Below are positions 47,487 through 56,400 of a stretch of 64,000 bases of DNA, one piece after another; within the stretch, counting starts at the first letter, position 1, and every line of letters begins with the position of its first letter. This DNA is from Xanthobacteraceae bacterium (GTDB lineage Bacteria; Pseudomonadota; Alphaproteobacteria; Rhizobiales; Xanthobacteraceae). Made by a program: the position numbers and the translations under genes. The notes under the pieces are model-generated. The model did not search any database. It saw only the letters and a program-made list of their open reading frames with translations, and had not been told where the DNA came from. Where the stretch lies: NCBI GenBank assembly GCA_019746355.1, contig JAIESC010000082.1, forward strand, positions 104,404 through 168,403, in the 5' to 3' direction.

Positions 47487-48482
47487 ATGCGGACACGCAG
47501 GCAAGTCGTCGGAGCGCTCGGCGCGTCCGCACTGGCGGGATGGAGCGCGCGCGGCGCGTTCGCGCAGCAGACGGTGGACGGCTGGCCGCAGCGTGCGGTG
47601 CGGGTGATCTCGCCGACCGCGACCGGCGGACCGGGCCAGAACTTCCGCTTCTACGCCGACCATCTCAAGGACACATTCGGGCAGAGCTTCGTGCTCGAGA
47701 ACATGCCGGGCGGCTCGGGCTCGGTCGGCTGCATGACAGTGGCGCGCGCCGCGGCCGACGGGCAGACGCTGCTGCTCGCCTCCAACAGCCACATCGTGCT
47801 GGCGCCGCTCGTCATCAGCGGCTCGCCGGTGAACGTGAGGCGCGACTTCGTGCCGATCGCGCTGATGTTCACCTTCCCATTCCTGCTGGTGGTCAACCCC
47901 GATCTCGGCGTGAAGACGCTCAAGGCGTTCGTCGACTACGCCAAGGCGCGGCCGGGACAGCTCAACTGGGGCTCGCCCGGCGTCGGCACCGGCGGGCATC
48001 TGGTGACCGAGGTGCTGCTCAAGCGCACCGGCATCACCGGCCAGCACATCCCCTACCCCGGCACGACGCAGCAGCTGCTTGCCGCCGCGGCCGGCACCCT
48101 GCAGTTCACGTTCGACACGCCGGGCAACTCCAAGGGCGTGCGCGACGCCGGCAAGGTGATCGCGCTGGCGGTGACCGGCACCAAGCGCTCGAACTCGGCG
48201 CCCGAGGTGCCGACGTTCAAGGAACTCGGCTATGAGGGCTTCGACGACCTGCACGTCGCCAACGGGCTGCTTGCACCGGTGGGAACACCGGACAGGATCG
48301 TGCGTTCGTTGAACCGCGAGATGGTCAAGCTCAATACGACCGGCGCGATCCGCGACCGGCTGGTCGAGGCGTCGTACGAGCCGGGCATATTGTCGCCGGA
48401 GCAGTATGGCGAGATGATCGACCGCGAGCTCAAACAGTGGGGCGACGTGGTGCGCGAGACCGGGGTGCAGATCAAGAGTTAG
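47487..48482 (+). CDS. Tripartite tricarboxylate transporter substrate-binding protein (Bug/TctC family), sixth
   Basis: A 331-residue periplasmic receptor. The signal (RTRRQVVGALGASALAGWSA, cleavage after AFAQ) has twin arginines and may use the Tat route. The mature chain is a more divergent Bug protein: WPQRAVRVISPTATGGPGQN instead of the usual VVPxAAGG, then LENMPGGSGSVGCMTVARAA, G-Q-T-L-L-L and IPYPGTTQQLLAAA. GGGAGGA lies 7 bases before the ATG at 47487. It is divergent from the MetE-core gene and followed by a palindromic element, so it is a single-gene unit. Confidence 0.9.
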   Translation: MRTRRQVVGALGASALAGWSARGAFAQQTVDGWPQRAVRVISPTATGGPGQNFRFYADHLKDTFGQSFVLENMPGGSGSVGCMTVARAAADGQTLLLASNSHIVLAPLVISGSPVNVRRDFVPIALMFTFPFLLVVNPDLGVKTLKAFVDYAKARPGQLNWGSPGVGTGGHLVTEVLLKRTGITGQHIPYPGTTQQLLAAAAGTLQFTFDTPGNSKGVRDAGKVIALAVTGTKRSNSAPEVPTFKELGYEGFDDLHVANGLLAPVGTPDRIVRSLNREMVKLNTTGAIRDRLVEASYEPGILSPEQYGEMIDRELKQWGDVVRETGVQIKS

Positions 48483-48489
48483 CTCCGCG

Positions 48490-48628
48490 GTCATTCCGGG
48501 ACGCTCGCGAAAGCGAGCGAGCCCGGAATCCAGACCAGCGGGAACTCCTTCGTAACTGGATTCCGGGTTCGCGCCATAGCGCGTATAAGACGCGCGTAAA
48601 CGCGCTGAGGCGCGCGCCCCGGAATGAC
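48490..48628. repeat. Palindromic intergenic element, copy 9 (extended, inverted insert)
   Basis: A 139-base copy starting GTCATTCCGGGACGCTCGCG and ending CGCCCCGGAATGAC. Here the GCGCGTATAAGACGCGCGTAAACGC segment sits in the right half, whereas it is in the left half of copies 6 and 8, so the element is present in the opposite orientation. Confidence 0.88.
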
Positions 48629-48644
48629 AAGCGGATAAATCGGA

Positions 48645-49670
48645 ATGACCGTGGAACTGCCGAAAACCAACTTCTTCCCGCCGTTCAACATCACGCGGGC
48701 GAGCCATCTCGTGTTCACCGCGCGCGACCTCGCCGCAAGCCGCGACTTCTACACCGAGGTGATCGGCCTGATCGTCACCGAGGAGACGGCCGACACGCTC
48801 TGGCTGCGCGGCGTCGAGGAGCGCTGCCATCACAGCCTCACGCTCAAGCGCACCAACGGCCAGCCGATGTGCGAGCGCATAGGCTTCCGGGTGTTCATGG
48901 ACGAGGACCTGGACAAGGCCACGGCGCATTTCGACAAGACCGGCATCAGGTACCGGTTCGTCGAGGTGCCGCACCAGGGCCGCACGCTGCATTTCAACGA
49001 TCCCGCCGGCACGCCGGTCGAGCTTTGCGCCACCATGCCGGTGGTGCCGCGCATGCACACCAAGAAGCACATGCACCGGGGCGCCGCGGCGCTGCGGATG
49101 GACCATTTTCAGGTGCTGGTGCCGGACGTGATGAAGAACGCACAGTTCTACATGGACCTCGGCTTCCGCATCTCCGACTACATCGTGATCGAGAGCGCCG
49201 GAAAGGTCGTCGGCACCTTCCTGCACAGGAAGGACAATCCCTGGGACATCGTGTTCCTCACGCGCACCGGCCCGCGCTTCCACCACGGCGGCTACGTGGT
49301 GGAGTCGTTCGACGACATCGTCCGCGCCTGCGACATGGCCGGCAACCTCGGCTTCAAGGACCGGCTCGAGCACGGGCCGGGACGGCACGGGCACCAGCAC
49401 TCCTACTATGCCTACCTGCGCGACCCGGACGGCCACCGCACCGAGCTGCTCCTGCCCGGCATCCAGATCATCGATATCGACGACGAACCGGTGGCCTGTC
49501 CGGTGCAGCCCGGCGTCAACAGCAACCTCTGGGGGCTGCCCGCGCCGAAGAGCTGGGTGGAGGAGGCAACGAGCTTTGCCAATGTGCCGGTGGTGGCGGG
49601 CCCCGACGGCGTGCCGATGACGGCGGAGCGGTTCCTGGCCGAGAAGAAGCCCGACGCGGTGATGGGCTGA
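48645..49670 (+). CDS. Extradiol-dioxygenase-like VOC protein (two-domain)
   Basis: A 341-residue protein made of two VOC modules, as in type I extradiol ring-cleavage dioxygenases. The first module begins ITRASHLVFTARDLAASRDF; the second begins LRMDHFQVLVPDVMKNAQFY with a metal-ligand histidine. The glutamate ligand is expected in HSYYAYLRDPDGHRTELLLP, preceded by RFHHGGYVVESFDD with another histidine, so a full Fe(II) site can be proposed. Resemblance is closest to homoprotocatechuate/catechol 2,3-dioxygenases. The C-terminal 60 residues (about 280-341) are an added tail. It would open an aromatic ring; the UbiD-like gene nearby makes an aromatic pathway plausible. Confidence 0.88.
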   Translation: MTVELPKTNFFPPFNITRASHLVFTARDLAASRDFYTEVIGLIVTEETADTLWLRGVEERCHHSLTLKRTNGQPMCERIGFRVFMDEDLDKATAHFDKTGIRYRFVEVPHQGRTLHFNDPAGTPVELCATMPVVPRMHTKKHMHRGAAALRMDHFQVLVPDVMKNAQFYMDLGFRISDYIVIESAGKVVGTFLHRKDNPWDIVFLTRTGPRFHHGGYVVESFDDIVRACDMAGNLGFKDRLEHGPGRHGHQHSYYAYLRDPDGHRTELLLPGIQIIDIDDEPVACPVQPGVNSNLWGLPAPKSWVEEATSFANVPVVAGPDGVPMTAERFLAEKKPDAVMG

Positions 49671-49707
49671 CGCCGCGGCCATCGGAGGTCGGCGCGCACA
49701 ACTGGAC

Positions 49708-49762
49708 CCCCACCCCGACCCTCTCCCTTTCAGGGCCCTTTCAAGGGGAGGGAGCGCACCCG
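49708..49762. repeat. Half copy of the 318-540 inverted element
   Basis: GGACCCCCACCCCGACCCTC and the CTTTCAGGG... GGGAGGGAGCGCAC stretch match the right arm of the element at 318-540. The partner arm is missing, and a short CCCTTTCA duplication splits the arm. Confidence 0.7.
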
Positions 49763-50421
49763 AATTGCTCCAAATGAGTTCGCTGCCGCCTCATTCTTCT
49801 CGTTTCGCATTCAGCCACGCGTTCGCGATCCCTGGTTTTGGTCTCGGGCGCCCGGGCCGGCCCGCTTCCCTTTTTTCCGTCCCTCTCGCAAGAGGCGATG
49901 GAGCGCCGGGAGGCGCCACGGGCGGATCGCCGCCCGTTGGCGAACCCGAATCCGGGGTCCGCCGCGCGCCACGGCAGGTCCCCTGTTACCAGGGGTTGCC
50001 GCTTTCGGGCGCGCTGGCCCAATGACGCAGGGCCCGGCGCCTCCCGGCGCTCCAACGCGATGCCATTGTTGGGCACCGCACCCCGCTCTGCGTTCGAACG
50101 CCGCGATCGATGGCGATCGTCGATTGAGCAGGATGTTTGGAACATAAAGTGAACATACAGCAAGTCAACCCATCAAGGGCCGACTGCCAGCCGGCGGTCC
50201 TGCCCTCCCTTATCCGCTTGCGTTCGCAAGGAAATTCCGGCTTGAGCGCCCGGCGAGCCCTGCACACACGCCTGTGAGCTTCCGGCGCAGCAGACGCAGC
50301 GGCGAAGCTTCTCGACATCCTGGCGGGGCTGGCGTCACGCCGTTTCGACGCCTTCCAGCTTCAGATCGCATCAAAGGAAGGCCGCAAGAAGCAACCTTCC
50401 CGGAAATACAGCGCGAAGGCC
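49763..50421. other. Long non-coding gap with an 18-base inverted repeat (possible structured element)
   Basis: About 660 bases without a convincing gene. An exact 18-base inverted repeat, GGAGCGCCGGGAGGCGCC at 49900-49917 and its complement at 50036-50053, encloses 118 bases with further short pairings (CCCCTGTTACCAGGGG at 49979-49994; GGGCGGATCGCCGCCC at about 49919-49934). Open frames across it show no protein-like composition. A weak hairpin GGAAGG/CCTTCC at 50376-50400 lies just past the giant gene's stop and may end that transcript. Confidence 0.6.
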
Positions 50422-53400
50422 TCAGACGAACTGGAAATCGTCCTGGTGCAGGTTCGCCAGGGCCACGTTCTGCAGCGTGATCGTGTTCGAGGCATCGAGC
50501 GTGATGACCACGTTGCTGCCGACCTGCGCGCTGGCGGCCTGAACCGCCGCGAAGTCGGCAAACAGCTCATCCTGGATTTGGATCACGTCGTCGCTCGCTG
50601 CACCGGCCGCGAAGTCCGTGATGGTGTCCAGGCCGAAGCCGGATTTGAACACGAACGTGTCGTTGCCTGAACCGCCTGTCAGGTTGTCGTTTCCCGCACC
50701 ACCGGTGATGACGTCGTTGCCGCCGCCGCCAAACACGGCGTTGTTGCCGGATCCGGCCGTCAGCGTGTTGGCCCCGTCGTTGCCGGTCAGCGTGTACGCG
50801 CCGGCGACCGCCGACGCATCGATGTTCAGCGCCGTGGTCCCGGTGTTCGCTCCGGAGGCGTTGGAAATCTCGATCTCCTCGACATTGGTGATCGCGGCGT
50901 TGAGCGTCAGCGTCTGGCCCGCCGTGGTCGAAACGAACCGAAGCGCGTCGGTACCGGAGCCGCCATCGATGCTCTCGCCGGCATCGTGGAATGCCGGGCT
51001 CGCCAGCAGGATGGCATCGTTGCCGCCGCCGCCGCTGATGACATCAGCGCCGTCGCGGCCATCGAGCACGTCGTTGCTGTCGCTTCCGGTCAGAGTGTCG
51101 GCCGACGACAAGCCCTGGAGCACAGCCACAAGGCCGCCGGCCGCATTGCTTCCGGCGAAGCCCGACGACAGGTCGATCGAGCCGCCGACGCCGTCGAAGT
51201 TGACCAGGCCCCAGGGCGCCGAAGCGTTGAGCTCGACGCCGCTGGTCACGAACGACTCGAAGCCCGCGATGCGATAGAACGCGATCAGGTCCTGCAGATA
51301 GGTGCCGGTGACGCTCAGGTCGGTGAAGGACACGTTGCCGGCCGGATCGTAAGGCCCGACGTTGGTCACGTCCGAGCTGTCCTGAAGGCCGCGCATCTGG
51401 ATCGCCTTCTGCGCGCCCGCGCCCGGATCATGGATATCGACGTCGTCGATCGTGAGATCGCCGTCGAAGCCGAACAGCAGAATGTCACCACGGCCGTTCG
51501 AGCCCGATGTCTGTGTGGCGTTGCCGGAGAACTCCGAGTGCAGGATCGAGACCGAGCCGATGGTGTCGGTCAGTGTCGGCGTCGAGCCGTTGCCGGCGCG
51601 GATGTAGGCAAAGCCGTTCACCTGGGCGCCCGAGATGGCAACGCCATCGAGCGTGACCGAGCCGGCCGCCGCGGTCGAGTTCGACGATACGAACACACCG
51701 TACTGGCGTCCGGCGGCATCGATCGCCATGCCTTTCAGCGCCAGCGCGCCATCGAGCAAGCCGCTGACCGTGATCTGGCCCTGCAGGGTCGTCACCGACG
51801 ACCCCGAGCGGCCCGCGCCCACCACGGTCACGGCCTTGCCGGCGATGGTGACATTTTCTGCATAAGTCCCCGCCGCCACATCAACCACGTCGCCGCCCGA
51901 CGCCGCATCGATGCCGGCCTGCACCGACTGATAGCCGCCGGTGCCGGATTGATCGACGAGCACGTGGGTGACGCCGTTGATCACCACCTTCTCGATGCCA
52001 TCGAGCGTGTCAGTCTCGCTGCCGTTGCTGACGGTCCAGCGGCCGTCCGCGAAGGCCAGCGACCAGTTGCTGCCATAGCCGGTTGCCGTGTCGGTGCCGT
52101 CGCCACCATAGAGCTGGTCGTTGCCAAGCCCTCCTTGCAGCGAGTCGTTTCCAGCAAGCCCCTGGATCGTGTCTTCCTCGCTCGTCCCGACAAGGACGTC
52201 ATCGGTGCCGGTTCCGCCCACGCTGCCGGACACATTGGTCAGCGTGATGGTGAAGACCTTGTCGAAGTTGAGCCCGTCCGAATCGGTCACCCGGACGGTG
52301 ATGTCGTGCGACGCCATCGTCTCGTAGTCGAGCGCAGTGCCGTCGGCGACCGTGACAATCCCGCTTTCGTTGTCGATCGCGAACCGCCCACCCGCATCAT
52401 CGACCAGCGTGTAGGTCATAACATCGCCCGCATCCGGATCGACCCCGGTCACGGTGCCGACAACGGTCTCGTCGGCCGAATTCTCGGCGACGGTCGCAGC
52501 CGACAGGCTCGCGTCGGTCGGCGCGGTATTCGAGCCGCCCTCGGCGAGCTCGGCGGCCGTCACCGGCCCGTCGGCGAACTGGAACAGCTCGACGTCGGTG
52601 ACGGTGTCCGTCCCATCGGGCGCGCCGGCGCGCAGATCGGCAATGGTGAAGGTCTGCGTCTCGGCATCGAAAGTGACGGCATAGTCGGCGCGGTCGCCGG
52701 AATAGACCGCCGTGTCGGTCCCGGCGGCGCCATCCAAGGTATCGTTTCCGCCTCCGCCGATCAGCGTATCGTCGCCTTGACGGGCCGTGATGTCGTCGTC
52801 GCCGCTACCACCCGCAATCTCGACGCCGGCGCTCTCCAGCGAGACGTGCAGCGTGTAGGTCTCACCGGCGCTGATGCTGTTGCCGCTGCCGTATTCCCTG
52901 ACCCGCAGATAATAGGTCCCGGCGTCATCAAAGACGTAATTGAGCAAGCTGCTGTAGGAGGTGCTCCCCGGGTCGCTGTCGTTGTCATCGTTCGATGCGA
53001 GAACATTGCCGGCCGCATCGAGAAGATCGATGATCGTGTCGAAACTTGCGCCGTCGATATCGAAGATGGCGCGGTCCCCTGCCGCGGCCTCGACCGTGTA
53101 GTACTCGGCCGCGCCGCCATAGGCCGTCGCCACCACCGTCGCATGCGGCAGCGAGGTCGCCTGCTCGATATTCGCATTCGCTACCAGATCGTAGGAGCCG
53201 GCGAGGTCGATCGAAGCGGCCATCGACGTGTTGGCGAGCGTCCCCGGCTTGATGACGTCGGGCTTGTCGACGGTCTCCAGGACCGGAACGGCAGCCTCGA
53301 TCGAGATGTTGAGCGTATAGGTTGCACCGGTGCTGGGGCCTGCGCCTGTGCCGTACATGCCGACCGCAAGATAGTAGGTCCCCGCCTCGGCGAAGGTGTA

Positions 53401-56400
53401 GCTGAGCAGGCTGCTGTTGGGCGAGCTGCCCGGGTCGCCGGCATTGTCATCGTTGAAGGCGAGCTGACTGCCGCCCGCGTCCAACAGTTGGATCACCGTA
53501 TCGAAGCTGCCATGGTCAATGTCGAAGATGACCTGGTCGCCCGCCCCGACAGTGACGGCGTAGAACTCCTGCCCTTGACCGCTCGCAGTCGCCACGACAG
53601 TCGCGTGCGGGATGGTGGTCGAGGAGAAGATATTCCCGTTCTCGGAGAGATCAAATGCCTCCTCCGGCACCGTCACTGCGCTTGCAATGGACGTATTGGC
53701 CGTCGACTGCGGCTTGATGATGTCCAGCTCGCCGCCGCCACCACCATTGATCAGATCGACAATGTCGGCCGCGGTCCACACCGTGCCGTCCGCAAAGCGC
53801 ACCTCCTCGACGGCATCTTCCGACTCCGTTTCCGGCCCCGAAAGCTGGTTCACGAGACGGATCACGTCGCCATTCGAGCCGATCGTCAGGATGACGTCGC
53901 CATCGCCCTCGACAGAAAGCGAGACGTCGTCGGGATCGATGCCCGCGCCGAGAATCAGCACATCCGTGTCGGAGACATCACCCTGGTCGCGGATAACGTC
54001 GGCGCCGTCGCCGAGATTGAAGACATAGGTGTCGGCGCCTTCGCCGCCTTCGAGATAGTCGTCGCCGCCGCCGCCCTCGAGCGTATCGTCGCCAAGCCAG
54101 CCACCCAGCGCGTTATCGCCGCCGCTGCCGATCAACGTATCGTCGCCCTCGCCGGTGAAGACGGCCTCGATATTGGAAACCGTCATGGCTCCGATATCGA
54201 CGCCCGTCACGGTGCCCAGGGACAGATCGACCTCCACCGAGGACGATGTGTCGATTTCGAGGTAGTCGTCGCCTTCGCCGCCGTCGATCGTGTCGCCGCC
54301 CTCGCCGGCACTAACGAAGAACGAGTCGTCGCCAAAACCGCCATATATCTGATCGGCGCCGGTGCCGCCGTAGATCTCGTCATCGTCGCCCCCACCGTCG
54401 ATGACGTCGTCGCCGCCAAGACCGAAGATAACATTCGGGCCGTCGCCACCGTTGATGACGTCGGCATTCTCGGTACCGGTCAGAATGCCGGCCGCGGCCG
54501 CGATGTCCGCACGGCCCCAAACCGTACCGCCGGAGAAGGCAATGCTGTCGATGCCGTCGTCCGGCTGGCCACCGCCGAACAATTCGGGCAGGAACTGGCC
54601 GGCAACGGCAATATACTCACCGGTCGACAAAATATCGATCGTCAGCTGGCCGTTCCAGTCGAACGACAGCGCAACGTCCGCCGCTGTCAGATCGGTGAGT
54701 TGCAACGTATCGCCGGCGCTGTCGGCATTGCCACTGTCGGCAATGGTGTCGTTGCCGTCGCCGGCCGCGTAGACATAGGTGTCCGAGCCGCCGCCACCCT
54801 GCAGCATGTCGTTGCTGCCATGGCCGGCGATGGTGTCGTCACCGCCGAGACCGCGGATCAGGTTCGGAGCATTGCCCCCGGCGAGGACATCGGCGCCCTC
54901 GGTGCCGGTGATAACGCCGGCCGCCGCGGCGATCGCCGCGCGATCCCAGACCGTGCCACCGGCGAACACGAGCCGTTCCACGCCGGCGTTCGGCGAGCCC
55001 TGGCCGAGGAAGAAATCGCTACGGAATTCGCCGTCGACGACGATCTCGTCTCCGGTCGCGAGGATGCCGATGATCAGGTTACCCTGGGCGTCGGTGCTGA
55101 GCACAACATCCGCCGGCGCGAGGTCGACGAGGCTCAGCGTGTCCACATCGGCCAAGCCGTCATACTGATCGTCGATTTCATCGTTGCCGTCGCCGGCGGC
55201 GTAGACATAGGTGTCGGATCCGCTGCCGCCGGCGAGATAGTCGTCGCCGAGACCCCCAATCAAGCGGTCGTTCTGCGACGTGCCACCAAGCGAGTCGTCG
55301 CCGCTGGTACCGCGGATCGCGGCGGTGGCGTTGATGTCGGCCGTGGTCCACACCGTCCCGTCGTCGAAGGAGATCCGCTCGACGCCGTAGCCGGCGCCGT
55401 CCCGCTGGTAGAGCACGTGGATCGTCTCGTCGCCGACCTGAACATCGAGCGTGTTGCCGATCCAGGTGAGCAAGACATCGGCCGAATCGACGCCTCGGAG
55501 CCGCAGCGTGTCGATGTCGGTCGAGTTGTATTCGACGATCGAATCGTCGCCGTCGCCGGGCTGCCAAGTGTAGGTGTCGCTGCCGTCGCCGCCCTGGAGC
55601 CAGTCGGCGCCTTCAAGCCCGATGAAGGATTCCGAGGCGATGTTTCCGGAGAGCGAGTCGTCCCCGGCCGTGCCGCGATAGGCGCCCTCGAGAAAGATCT
55701 GCTCGTAGTTCCAGACCGTGCCGTCAGCGAATTCGATCTGCTCGATACCCTGCAAACCATACGACGGAGATTCCGGTGAGAAGTCAAACTGGTTCGTGAC
55801 CTTCAGGGTCTCGCCGGTGGACAGGATTTTGACGGTGAGCTCGCTTTGGTTGCGACTCAACTCAACGTCATCCGGATTGAGTCCGACCAGCCGGAGCGTA
55901 TCGGCCTCACGCCACAAATGGCCGGGCAGCGCGTTATCAAGGATGCCCTCGGTCCAGACGTCATTGCCGTAACCGGCACCGAACAGCACAAGATCGCTGC
56001 CCGGACCGCTCTTGATGACGTCGTCACCTCCGGCCGCGTCGATGACATCGTCGCCCAGGGTGCCACTAATCGTCTCAGACGCGGCTGTTCCTGCAACGGT
56101 CACCGACGACCCGTAACCGCCGATCGCCCGCACCACCAGATCGTGGGCCAGCCACACGGTCCCGTCGTCGAACCTCACATATCCGATGTGATCGGCGCGA
56201 TAGTCCTGCATCTGATTGCGCAGGACGATGGCCTGGTCTGGACTGCCCCCGATGTGCAGCTCCAGCGTGTCGGGCGTCCCCGGCATGCGCACGACCGTGA
56301 CGTCATCCGGGTCGACGCCGTGCAGGACCAGCGTGTCGGTCCGGCCATCTTCACTGTCTCGGTTCTCGATGACATCTCGCCCGTCACCCACCGACCAAAC

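Noticed and set aside
48282..48306. GGAAC-N16-CGTT, an EcfG-like promoter
   Set aside because: It lies inside the sixth Bug gene, near its 3' end, and no suitable start codon follows. Chance match.
49741..50163. A 140-codon minus-strand frame in the gap before the giant gene
   Set aside because: It covers the inverted repeats; composition is Arg/Gly/Pro shadow-like and there is no ribosome site.
50376..50400. GGAAGG / CCTTCC hairpin as a terminator of the giant gene
   Set aside because: The stem is only six bases and no T-run follows on the minus strand beyond TTT; kept only as a weak possibility.
50986..55779. A 1597-codon open frame on the plus strand, antisense to the giant gene
   Set aside because: Its composition is rich in Arg, Asp, Val and Gly with no domain pattern, while the opposite strand reads clean RTX modules. 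It arises from the GC-rich codon bias of the real gene.
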